From contig DATLGL010000007.1 in assembly GCA_035540495.1 (NCBI GenBank), positions 1 through 20,780 of the forward strand: 20,780 nucleotides of DNA, read 5' to 3'. This document shows positions 14,095-20,780 of this stretch, one piece after another. The notes below the pieces were generated by a model. The model saw nothing but the letters and a program-made list of their open reading frames with translations, had not been told where the DNA came from and made no database searches. Position 1 is the stretch's first letter; each line of letters begins with the position of its first letter. The position numbers were made by a program, and so were the translations under genes. The DNA is from DASVEG01 sp035540495. GTDB lineage: Bacteria; Actinomycetota; Acidimicrobiia; Acidimicrobiales; CADCTF01.

Positions 14095-17007
14095 TCACGT
14101 GTAGCCGGTCTTCATGGCCACGTCGCGGGCCCAGGCGATGACCTCGGAGGGCTCCGCAGAGCGCATCTGCGTCCACGAGGTGTGGCCACCTCCGACTCGA
14201 GATGCCGTCTCCGACCGATCGGCGGCGACGTACGACCGCATCAGCGCGTCGAGCGGGAGGCGGAAGCGCGCGCGAAGCCCGTCTACCGCACCGAACACCG
14301 CGGCGGCCGCCTCGGCGCCCTTCGCGTCGAGCACGATGCCGCCGAGGACGTCGAGCGCCTCCGCGACGGCGGAGACCTCGCGGATCGGCCACAACTCGTC
14401 GAGTGCCTCGACGACCAGTTCGCCCGCCCGGCGCGACTCCCCCCGCCGTCGAGCGACGTAGGCCAGGGCGATCAGGTTGAATCCGACGTGCCAGACGTCG
14501 CCCGCGACCCGCGCCTGGTGCAGCCCTGCTTCGGCCCGGCGCGCCCCCTCGTCGACGTCACCCTGCTCTAGCGCGAGCCGTGCGACGCTTTCGAGGTAGG
14601 GAACGAGGTGGTCGGCCGTCGCCGGCTGGATCAGCTGCCACACCTCGGCGAACAGTGCCTCGGCATCGTCCAGCCGGCCTTCGTGCACGGCGATGTCGCC
14701 CAGGCTCCCGAGCCGGTGCGCCATCCCGATCCGGTCGCCGGCGGCACGGCTGATCTCGAGCGCGTCGCCCAGCACCGCTCGCGCCCGCGCCAGATCGCCC
14801 TGGGCCCGGTGCGCATACGCCAGCTGGTGGAGCCAGTGCGCGAGGGGGCGCGCATGCCCGTCCTGCCGCGCCCATCCGATGGCCGCTTCGAACCGCCGGG
14901 CCGCGGCGACGAACTCGTTCGTCCGGAGGTGGATCGCGCCGAGGTACCCGTGCAGATCGGCGGCCACGTCCGGTGCCGCGCCGCCGGCGAGGTCGACGGC
15001 CCGCAGCAGCCACAGCTGCCCCTCATCGAGGAAGCCCCGCAGCCGCCAGTAGTCGCCCAGGCCGCGAACGATGCGGACCACCAGGCCCGCGTCGGCCTCC
15101 GCGAACGCGTACTCGAGCGCGGCGCGGACGTTGGCGTAGTCGGCGTCGATCTCGGAGTGCCGGCTCGACTGGACCGAATTCAGCTTCGCCGCGAGCGCGG
15201 CGTCGGCCAGGTCACCGAAGCACTCCGCGTGCCGGCGCTGCGCGCCCGCGAGGTCTCCGGCCTCGCCCGCCCGTTCGCGGGCGTACTGCCGCACGGTCTC
15301 GAGCAGCCGGAAGCGATTCTCACCGGCCCCTGGCACGCGTTGCACGAGCGAGGCGTCGACGAGCCGACGCACGGCGTCGAGGGCGGACTCCGCGGGAGCG
15401 ACCACCTTCTCGGCCGCTGCCAGCGTGAACCCGCCGACGAACACCGAGAGCTGGTGGAGGACGGACCGCTCGCGCGGGTCGAGGAGCGCGTAGCTCCAGT
15501 CGATCGAGGCGCGCAGCGTCCGGTGCCGCGGGAGGGAGGTCCGGCTCCAGTAGGTCAGCAGGCGGAACCGGTCGTTCAGGCGCGCCACGATCTCGTCCGG
15601 GCGCAGGAGCCGGGTCTGGGCGGCGGCGATCTCGATGGCCAGCGGCATACCGTCGAGCTCGCGGCAGATCCGCGCCACCGCGGGCAGGGCATCGGGATCG
15701 ACGGCCACCGCCGACCGCTCGAGGAAGAGCCGGACGGCATCGGCACGCTCCAGGTCCTCCCGAGCGTCGCCGGCGGGCACGTCGAGCGGCTCGACCTCGA
15801 ACACGGTTTCGCCCGGCACCGCGAGCGGCTCGCGGCTGGTCGCCACGACGTGCAAGCTCGGCGCGCCGGAGAGCAGCTGCGCCACGACCGCGGCACACGC
15901 CGCCACGAGGTGCTCGCAGTTGTCGAGCACCAGCAGGGCGCGGGCCTTGGCGAGGTGGTCGGCGAGCACCACGAGCACGTGCCGGCCACTGCGCTCCTCG
16001 ATCCCGGCTGCGGCGGCGATCGTCTGGGCCACCAGCGCCGGGTCGGACACGGATGCGAGGTCGACCACCCACACGCCGTCGGAGAAGGCGGGCATGAGCC
16101 GCGAGGCGACCTCGAGGGCGAGGCGCGTCTTCCCCGCGCCACCCGGGCCCGTGAGCGTCACCAGCCGCGCGCCGTCGACCAGCCGGCCGACTGCCGCCAC
16201 CTCCCGCTCGCGACCGACGAACGACGTGAGCGGCGCCGGCAGGTTGTGCGGCGGTTCGGGTTCGGCCAGAGCGAGCTCGTGGCGCAGGATGGACGCCTCG
16301 AGGCGGCGGAGCTCCGGTCCGGGCTCCAGGCCCAGCTCGTCGCGCAGGAACGTCCTGGCCCGCTGGTACGCCTCCAGCGCTTCGGCCTGGCGCCCGCAGC
16401 GGTAGAGCGCGGTCATCAGCTGCCCCCACAGCCGCTCCCGCAGCGGCTGCTCGCCGAGCGCCGCTTCGATCTCCGGGACCACGTCGCCGGCGCGGCCCAC
16501 AGCGAGGTCGGCGTCGATCCGGTCCTCGACGGCTGCGAGCCGCTTCGCCTCCAAGCGCACCGACTCGGCGGCGGCGAACGGCACGTCCGGAAGCCCGGCG
16601 AACGGCGGGCCTCGCCACAGCCGCAGCGCCTCGGCGAGGCGGGCCGCCGCGGCGCGTGCGTTCCGCCGTTCCAGCAGTGCCCGCCCTTCGGCGGCGAGGC
16701 CCTCGAACCGCACGGCGTCCACGGTGGCGGGGGGCACGTCGAGCACGTAACCGGGATCGCGGGCGACGAGAAGGTCCCCTTGGTCGCCGAGGGCGGCCCG
16801 CAGCCGGGAGACGTACGAGCGGAGCGTGCGCAGGGCGCCCGGCGGCGGCTCGCCGCCCCACACGTCGTCGAGGAGCCGCTCGACCGGCACCGGCCGGCCA
16901 GGGTCGACGAGGAGCCGGGCGAGAACGGTCCGCTGGCGGCGAGGTCCGATGTCGACGGGGTGCCCCCGCACCACGGCCTCGACCGGCCCGAGCACTCGGA
17001 ACTCCAC
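14095..17007 (-). CDS. AfsR/SARP-like BTAD regulator with NB-ARC-type ATPase and TPR repeats
   Basis: The 970-residue regulator has a winged helix (about 1-85, from EFRVLGPVEAVVRGHP), a BTAD (about 90-235), an ATPase (Walker A GPGGAGKT at 287-294; Walker B ALLVLDNCEH at about 357-366; a conserved CRELDGMPLAIEIAA motif) and a long helical TPR-like C-terminus. The architecture matches the AfsR class of Actinomycetota, where ATP and effector binding control DNA binding and transcription activation. GTG 17007 was chosen because homology begins there; GTG 17025 is an alternative. The longest frame would run into the divergent NTF2-like gene and is rejected. Unlike the first AfsR-like gene it appears intact. 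The TTCAACC tandem repeat between it and the divergent operon is a probable target. Confidence 0.9.
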   Translation of the reverse strand: MEFRVLGPVEAVVRGHPVDIGPRRQRTVLARLLVDPGRPVPVERLLDDVWGGEPPPGALRTLRSYVSRLRAALGDQGDLLVARDPGYVLDVPPATVDAVRFEGLAAEGRALLERRNARAAAARLAEALRLWRGPPFAGLPDVPFAAAESVRLEAKRLAAVEDRIDADLAVGRAGDVVPEIEAALGEQPLRERLWGQLMTALYRCGRQAEALEAYQRARTFLRDELGLEPGPELRRLEASILRHELALAEPEPPHNLPAPLTSFVGREREVAAVGRLVDGARLVTLTGPGGAGKTRLALEVASRLMPAFSDGVWVVDLASVSDPALVAQTIAAAAGIEERSGRHVLVVLADHLAKARALLVLDNCEHLVAACAAVVAQLLSGAPSLHVVATSREPLAVPGETVFEVEPLDVPAGDAREDLERADAVRLFLERSAVAVDPDALPAVARICRELDGMPLAIEIAAAQTRLLRPDEIVARLNDRFRLLTYWSRTSLPRHRTLRASIDWSYALLDPRERSVLHQLSVFVGGFTLAAAEKVVAPAESALDAVRRLVDASLVQRVPGAGENRFRLLETVRQYARERAGEAGDLAGAQRRHAECFGDLADAALAAKLNSVQSSRHSEIDADYANVRAALEYAFAEADAGLVVRIVRGLGDYWRLRGFLDEGQLWLLRAVDLAGGAAPDVAADLHGYLGAIHLRTNEFVAAARRFEAAIGWARQDGHARPLAHWLHQLAYAHRAQGDLARARAVLGDALEISRAAGDRIGMAHRLGSLGDIAVHEGRLDDAEALFAEVWQLIQPATADHLVPYLESVARLALEQGDVDEGARRAEAGLHQARVAGDVWHVGFNLIALAYVARRRGESRRAGELVVEALDELWPIREVSAVAEALDVLGGIVLDAKGAEAAAAVFGAVDGLRARFRLPLDALMRSYVAADRSETASRVGGGHTSWTQMRSAEPSEVIAWARDVAMKTGYT

Positions 17008-17065
17008 CTGCGCCCCACACGACACCGCGCACCCCCGCCAGCCCAGCCCTCGGGCCGCCGTCCGA

Positions 17066-17083
17066 TTCAACCATCGTTCAACC
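17066..17083. promoter_or_regulatory. Candidate SARP operator: TTCAACC direct repeat, 11-bp period
   Basis: TTCAACC is found at 17066-17072 and again, identical, at 17077-17083, with start-to-start spacing of exactly 11 bases. The site lies in the 121-base gap between the AfsR-like gene (minus) and the NTF2-like/beta-propeller operon (plus). Eight bases after the second copy comes CCATGG (17092-17097), at best a poor -10, as expected of an activator-dependent promoter. The spacing is the one known for SARP sites; actual binding is inferred. Confidence 0.45.
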
Positions 17084-17128
17084 CGCTTCCGCCATGGTGC
17101 GGAAAGGGCACGACCGAAGGAGGCACCC

Positions 17129-17533
17129 ATGGAACGGGCAGCCATCGAGGCGAACAACGCGAGGTTCTCGTCGGCACTGGAACGAGGGGAGGCCGCGGCG
17201 ATGGCGGACTGCTACACCGGCGACGGGCTGCTGCTGCCGCCCGGGCTGCCCGCCGTCTCCGGGCGCGACGCCATCGAGGCGTTCTGGCGGGCTGGCATCG
17301 AGGCCGGCGTCCACGCCGTGAAGCTCGAGACCCTCTCGCTGGAGGCGTGGGGGGACGCCGCTGTCGAGGTGGGGCGGGCCACCGTCACCATCGAGGCGCC
17401 GGACGGCACGGTGATCGCCGACGTCGGCAAGTACGTGGTGGTGCACCGCCGCCAGGAGGACGGGTCGTGGCGCTGGGCCGTCGACATCTTCAACTCCGAC
17501 GCCCCAGAGCCGGCTCCGGCGGAGAGGTCCTGA
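17129..17533 (+). CDS. NTF2/SnoaL-like protein (nuclear transport factor 2 fold)
   Basis: ATG 17129 follows GAAGGAGG by six bases. The 134-residue protein has helices (IEANNARFSSALERGEAAAM), then the trait ADCYTGDGLLLPPGLPAVSG, RDAIEAFWRAG, and strands ending GSWRWAVDIFNSD, which is the pattern of DUF4440/SnoaL-type NTF2-like proteins. Such proteins enclose a hydrophobic pocket and may be enzymes or binding proteins; no reaction can be named. It has no signal peptide. The stop overlaps the next start as TGATG, so it is coupled to the secreted propeller protein. It diverges from the AfsR-like regulator that may control it. Confidence 0.82.
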   Translation: MERAAIEANNARFSSALERGEAAAMADCYTGDGLLLPPGLPAVSGRDAIEAFWRAGIEAGVHAVKLETLSLEAWGDAAVEVGRATVTIEAPDGTVIADVGKYVVVHRRQEDGSWRWAVDIFNSDAPEPAPAERS

Positions 17534-18699
17534 TGTTCGCACCCAGGCCGGGGCGGTTCTGGCGCAGGTGGTCGGCGCTAGCGGTCGCGCCGCTGGCGGT
17601 CGCGCTGCTGCTCGCGCCCGCTTCGTCCACGGCGGCCAGCGCGCGCCGCTCGTTCGGCGACGCGCGCGTGGTGGCGCACGTGCCCGACCCGCCGGGATTC
17701 CCTGAGGGGATCGCCCTCCACGGCACCAGGGTGTACGTGGCCGGTCCGGCGGCGTTCGGCACCACCGGCAAACCTCCGTCTCGGGTGGTCGCCTTCGACA
17801 GCCGCTCCGGGGCGCTCGCCCGCGAGTACCGCGTGGAGGGGGAGCGGCTCGACCGCGAGCACGCCAACTCCTCGATCGCGTTCGACGGAGCCGGCCGGCT
17901 GTACGTCCTGAGCACGCAGCTCGGCGTCTACCGCCTGGACCCCGCCACCGGCACCCAGGAACCGCATGCCGAGCCCTTCCCGGACCTGCCCCCCTGCGCG
18001 ACCGGGACCCGGCCGTGCTCGCCGGCCCCGCACGACGCGCCGCCCATCCCGAACGACCTCGCCTTCGACGAGGCGGGGAACGCATACGTGACCGACTCGA
18101 CGCAGGCCACCGTGTGGCGCATCGAGCCGGTCCCCGGGCCCGACGGGAAGCGCCACCCGACCGTCTGGTTCCAGGACCACCGGCTGGCCTCGGAATACAT
18201 CGGGGCGAACGGCATCCGCTTCGATCCCCAGCGCGAGCACCTGTACATCACCGTGTCGACCGACCTGTCGGGTCGGTCGTTCGTGTACACGCTGCCGTTC
18301 CCCGGGCCCGGAGCGCCGGCGCCGCCGGCCGGCGAGCTGCAGCCGTTCCACGAGTACCTGCCCGGCGAGCTGCCCGACGGCATCGCCTTCGGCCAGTCCG
18401 GCCTGCTCTATGTCGCGATCGCCAACCCGGCGTTCTCGGGGGTGTCGATCCTGGCGCCGCGGGCACCTCGGGCAGGGGATGCCCCGCTCGGGGAGGAGCG
18501 GGTCCGGTTGCGCAACCCGCCCGGCAGCCCGGCCTTCCCCTACGACTCGCCCGCGAACATCGCGTTCACGCCCCACGGGTCGATCCTGCTGACCACCCAC
18601 GCCTTCGTGACGGGGGCCGCGGTCCCGTCGCAGTTCACCGTGCTGGACGTGTTCGTGGACGACAAGGGCGTGCCGCTGGAGCGGCCATCCATCCCCTGA
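17533..18699 (+). CDS. Secreted beta-propeller protein (SMP-30/NHL-like)
   Basis: The 388-residue protein starts with a basic N-terminus (RPGRFWRRW) and a hydrophobic core (LAVAPLAVALLLAPASSTAA), a Sec signal with probable cleavage after an Ala-rich site near residue 36. The mature part repeats the propeller pattern of the SMP-30/gluconolactonase and NHL class: GFPEGIALHGTRVYVAG, SSIAFDGAGRLYVLST, PNDLAFDEAGNAYVTDS, GANGIRFDPQREHLYIT, DGIAFGQSGLLYVAIA and ANIAFTPHGSILLTTH, that is, about six blades. The Asn and Asp in PNDLAFD are typical calcium-site residues. It may be a lactonase or only a binding scaffold. It is coupled to the NTF2-like gene by a one-base overlap. Confidence 0.85.
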   Translation: MFAPRPGRFWRRWSALAVAPLAVALLLAPASSTAASARRSFGDARVVAHVPDPPGFPEGIALHGTRVYVAGPAAFGTTGKPPSRVVAFDSRSGALAREYRVEGERLDREHANSSIAFDGAGRLYVLSTQLGVYRLDPATGTQEPHAEPFPDLPPCATGTRPCSPAPHDAPPIPNDLAFDEAGNAYVTDSTQATVWRIEPVPGPDGKRHPTVWFQDHRLASEYIGANGIRFDPQREHLYITVSTDLSGRSFVYTLPFPGPGAPAPPAGELQPFHEYLPGELPDGIAFGQSGLLYVAIANPAFSGVSILAPRAPRAGDAPLGEERVRLRNPPGSPAFPYDSPANIAFTPHGSILLTTHAFVTGAAVPSQFTVLDVFVDDKGVPLERPSIP

Positions 18700-18742
18700 C
18701 CGCCCTGGTGCCGCACCGATCACCGTGAGAAGGAGGAAGCTG

Positions 18743-18964
18743 ATGCAGTTCAGAAGTCAACGACAGGTGGTTCCCGGCGTCCCTCCGTCGCCTGCGGAGG
18801 CGGCGCCGGTGGTGGCCCACGCCGCGGTTGTGTCCCGCCGGGCCGTGCTCAAGGCGGCCGGCGGCGCCACGCTGGCCGGCATGACGGCGGCGCTGTGCAT
18901 GCACATCTCGGATGTGCAGCGCCGTCCGAGAAACCCCCGCCTGGCGCCGAGCGAGATGCCTTGA
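18743..18964 (+). pseudogene. Tat-signal ORF lacking a mature domain (truncated exported protein)
   Basis: ATG 18743 has a strong site (GAAGGAGG, six bases upstream). The 73 residues contain a twin-arginine signal: SRRAVLKAAGGATLAGMTAA (31-50), with the SRRxxLK consensus and a weakly hydrophobic core. Instead of a folded domain only about 22 residues follow (CMHISDVQRRPRNPRLAPSE and onward). The change of character coincides with a long inverted repeat at 18886-18926. It is 43 bases after the beta-propeller gene, so probably the third gene of that operon. A longer Tat-exported enzyme cut by recombination is the simplest reading; a free-standing short peptide is less likely. Confidence 0.6.
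18886..18926. repeat. Long imperfect inverted repeat at the break in the Tat-signal ORF
   Basis: Bases 18886-18900 can pair with 18912-18926 as a 15-bp RNA stem with three G-U pairs (core GGCGCTGTGCAT against ATGTGCAGCGCC), leaving an 11-base loop. A nested repeat GCACAT/ATGTGC offers a competing fold. There is no T-run after it, so it is not an ordinary terminator. It may mark a recombination end. Confidence 0.5.
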
Positions 18965-18971
18965 GGAACAA

Positions 18972-18999
18972 CGAAAGCCCAGCAGATGCTGGGCTTTCG
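18972..18999. terminator. Strong hairpin terminator
   Basis: CGAAAGCCCAGCA (18972-18984) and TGCTGGGCTTTCG (18987-18999) are perfect complements, 13 bp around two bases (the inner pairs must open to form a real loop). On the plus strand TTTT follows seven bases later (19006-19009). On the minus strand the stem ends in CTTTCG followed by TTGTT. It can work in both directions. Stems of this A-AGCCC...GGGCTT type often follow tRNA genes. Confidence 0.7.
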
Positions 19000-19020
19000 G
19001 ACCGATTTTCTCGGATCAGA

Positions 19021-19033
19021 TGGTGGCGGGGGC
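19021..19033 (-). other. Possible tRNA 3'-end remnant (attachment-site scar)
   Basis: Read on the minus strand the sequence is GCCCCCGCCACCA, which looks like the 3' acceptor strand of a tRNA with discriminator base and CCA. The terminator hairpin follows it in the right orientation, 22 bases away. Upstream on the minus strand there is no T-arm (no GGTTCRA), so no complete tRNA is present. The match is 13 bases in GC-rich DNA and could be chance. Confidence 0.3.
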
Positions 19034-19256
19034 GAGATATGCCCGTTAGCGGCAACACTCGAATTGCCCCGCTGACCTGCGCCTTCTACCGCGTCCGCTG
19101 ACGCGCTCGTACAGAGTCCTCGCGGGTCCACCTGCGTCCGCCGCGATCGACGGCGGTCTGAGTCGCTCGGCGTGCTCCTCGGCTCGCGCGCCGGTACCGG
19201 ATGGCGAGAACAACGGCGCGGATTACGGGTCAGCCTGCACGGTGTCGGGTTGCCGA
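19034..19256. other. Non-coding junction region, nothing recognised
   Basis: Between the tRNA-like scar and the IS-like repeats no frame shows ribosome sites, motifs or coding character. A short Arg-rich minus-strand frame near 19081-19210 is readable but matches nothing I know. It may hold the remains of a mobile element end. Confidence 0.4.
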
Positions 19257-20749
19257 AGTGAAAGAAATCCCGCCGAGAGACCGGATAGTGAAAGAAATCC
19301 CGCCGAGAAACTCGTATTGCCGGTGCCGGCGGGGCCGACGACGACCACCAGTGGACTCGTTCCCGCGACCAGAGCAGCGGCATGTTCCTGCGCCGCGTTG
19401 AGTCGATCGGCACCGGCAAGTCGGGCGGGCGACGCGGGCTGCGACCAACGCTCGTCGGCCCAGTCGGCGATCGCGAGCTCCTCCTCGAGGATCGCTTGCG
19501 TCGTGTAGCGACGATCGAGGATGGACTCGCTCGCCGGGCGACCATCTGACTCCCGTACGGGACCGCCGGCCCCTTCCGGTGTGAGGTCGACGCAGCGTTC
19601 TTCGAGAACCTGCTCGGTCAGACGCTCGAGCGTTGCCACGAGCTCGCTGGGAGGGAGGTGCACGGTCGGGGAGACCGCTCGGGCGAGCTCCCTCAGGAGC
19701 TCGTTCGGTCGCCAGGTCGACTGCTCGCTCGTGAGCGCCGCGAGCGCTTGGTCGACCATCGCGACCTGCGCCTCTGCCGTGAGCCGGCCCGCTGCGGGGA
19801 GTCCCCCGATAGCCGCGTCGACCACTCCCCGCGGGTCGAAGCCGACTCCTTCGACCCGTTCCGCCCACTCCCCGCGCAGGTCGACGTGCTCCTCGACGTG
19901 CGGCTTCGCAGGACGCGAGTCGAGGACGGCTTCGCGCTCGAGCCGCCAGCGCTCCTGCGGCGTCGGCTCGCGATCGAACGTGTCGCGGAAGCGGTCGAGC
20001 TTGCGCTCGAGCCGCGCCTCCACCTGGCGCGTTCGCCGCGAGAGCTCGTCGAGCACCTCGTCAGGCACGCCCTCGATCTCGGCGATGCCGTCCTTCGGCG
20101 TCTGCCATCGCACACCGAGCCGCTCCGTGAGCTCGCTGCGCAGCGTCGCGTGGTACAGCGCGGAGAGCGTGCGCTGATCGACCTTGATGAGCCGGCCGTC
20201 GAGTGCGAGCCATCGGCCGTCGGGGATGCAGACCTTCGCGGAGACGACGGCGTGGCTGTGCAGCTGTGGGTCGAGCATCCGGCTGGTGTGCTGCCGGAAG
20301 ACGGCGATGGCAAGACCGTCGGCGTCCACGTTCTGGACCGCTCCGTTGATCGTGGCGCGGGTCGTGGTGTGCCGTTCGACGAAGTCGAGGACGGCCCGGA
20401 CAGCAACATCGTGGGCGGCGAGGGACTCCCCCGCCACGCGCTCGTCGCCGAGCGCCCACAGCATCGACACCGATTTCGGCGCCGAGAACGTGAGGTCGTA
20501 CCCGCGAACCGACTCGTCGTTGTAGCGACGTCCGAGTCGTCCGCCCGACGGATCAGTGCCTTCGATGAGGGAGAGGAACACGTCCGGGTCGACCTCGCCG
20601 ACGAGTCCCCACTTGTCCGCCTGCTTGCCGAGCCACAACCCCGGCGGTTCACCAGCGTCGAGGTAGTACTTCGCGAGCGCGTGCCGATCGGGGTCGACGT
20701 AGTACGCGCCCGCATGGTCCCCGGTAAGCGACGTCGCGCGCACCGTCAC
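19223..20749 (-). pseudogene. MobF-family conjugative relaxase (TrwC/TraA-like), truncated before its helicase domain
   Basis: The relaxase nicks oriT and leads the strand in conjugation. From GTG 20749 (AAAGG about nine bases upstream; GTG 20767 is an alternative) the TrwC domain shows Tyr pairs at 16-17 and 28-29, GYDLTFSAPKSVSMLWALGD (83-102) and the three-His metal site, His 154, His 164 and His 166 (RMLDPQLHSH). The ATPase domain starts normally (LVVVVGPAGTG) but the Walker lysine is replaced by Asn at the junction near 19316. The frame then runs through the 22-bp repeats and ends at 19223. About 477 residues are native; full-length members exceed 900 and carry a RecD-like helicase. The nicking domain looks intact, the motor is gone. 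Confidence 0.85.
19257..19308. repeat. Two 22-bp direct repeats, resembling IS21-family multiple end repeats
   Basis: The 22-base sequence starting AGTGAAAGAAATCCCGCC occurs at 19257-19278 and again, identical, at 19287-19308, a 30-base period. Immediately to its right the relaxase gene breaks off at its Walker A motif. IS21-family elements carry several copies of a sequence of about 20 bp at each end, which fits; the IS body (istA/istB) is not in the window. The exact outer terminus cannot be set. Confidence 0.55.
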
Positions 20750-20780
20750 GAGCAAATGCCTTTGCACTCGTCTGTCCGCC

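Noticed and set aside
14608..17128. Very long plus-strand open frame across the second AfsR-like gene
   Set aside because: It is the antisense shadow of the GC-rich regulator: no ribosome site or domain, and low-complexity Arg/Gly/Pro-rich translation. Only its last part, from 17533, is the real beta-propeller gene.
17078..18723. Minus-strand frames of 335 and 381 codons opposite the NTF2-like/propeller operon
   Set aside because: Shadow frames with Arg/Gly-rich composition and no motifs.
19021..19100. Complete tRNA gene on the minus strand
   Set aside because: Only the acceptor 3' strand with CCA matches; no T-arm, anticodon arm or 5' acceptor strand can be folded.
18895..19101. 68-codon plus-strand ORF across the hairpin terminator
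   Set aside because: It translates straight through a perfect 13-bp terminator stem and the tRNA-like scar, and has no ribosome site.
19257..19308. CRISPR array
   Set aside because: Only two copies with an 8-base gap, located at the break in the relaxase gene; better explained as IS end repeats.

Overview
The window is GC-rich with Actinomycetota-style coding: GTG starts, possible leaderless starts, two AfsR/SARP-like regulators of about 1000 residues, and a MobF relaxase like those of actinobacterial mobile elements. I cannot name a genus. Scars are frequent: an IS3-family end inside one regulator, a frameshifted ABC permease, a relaxase cut at its Walker A motif beside IS21-like repeats, and a Tat-signal gene without a mature domain. 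This looks like accessory or island DNA.

Layout. 1-140: the 3' end of an IS3-family transposase and the IS end, inserted in a BTAD/AAA regulator on the minus strand (to 2949) that follows a GNAT acetyltransferase gene (2999-3457). 3608-5409, plus: a 58-residue ORF, an ABC ATPase and its frameshifted permease, followed by a lipoprotein (5448-6125). 6317-6628: a SecE-like protein away from nusG. 6818-7411: a YecM-like VOC protein.

7650-13106 is the most interesting part. Two operons diverge from a perfect inverted repeat at 10442-10471. Leftward are an ArsR-type HTH fused to rhodanese, an arsenite-methyltransferase-like SAM enzyme, a cupin and a homocysteine S-methyltransferase. Rightward are an MBL-fold/double-rhodanese protein and an MFS transporter. 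The methyltransferase frame is crossed by one in-frame TGA (9131-9133), placed where this family is expected to carry its conserved Cys. It is followed by a normal 55-residue C-terminus and by a hairpin whose GUGA loop lies 19 nt after the UGA. It is either a selenocysteine protein or a recent nonsense change. The cluster looks like a sulfur, selenium or arsenic handling and methylation/export locus.

13197-18964: a small FtsX-like fragment, an ABM-like/NTF2-like protein, a second AfsR-like regulator (minus), and a divergent operon of an NTF2-like protein, a secreted beta-propeller protein and a truncated Tat-signal ORF. Both AfsR-like loci have, in the adjacent divergent intergenic region, a perfect heptamer direct repeat with an 11-bp period, the geometry known for SARP binding sites.

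18965-20780: a strong hairpin terminator, a 13-nt match to a tRNA 3' end (a possible attachment-site scar), two 22-bp repeats resembling IS21-family ends, and a truncated MobF relaxase.
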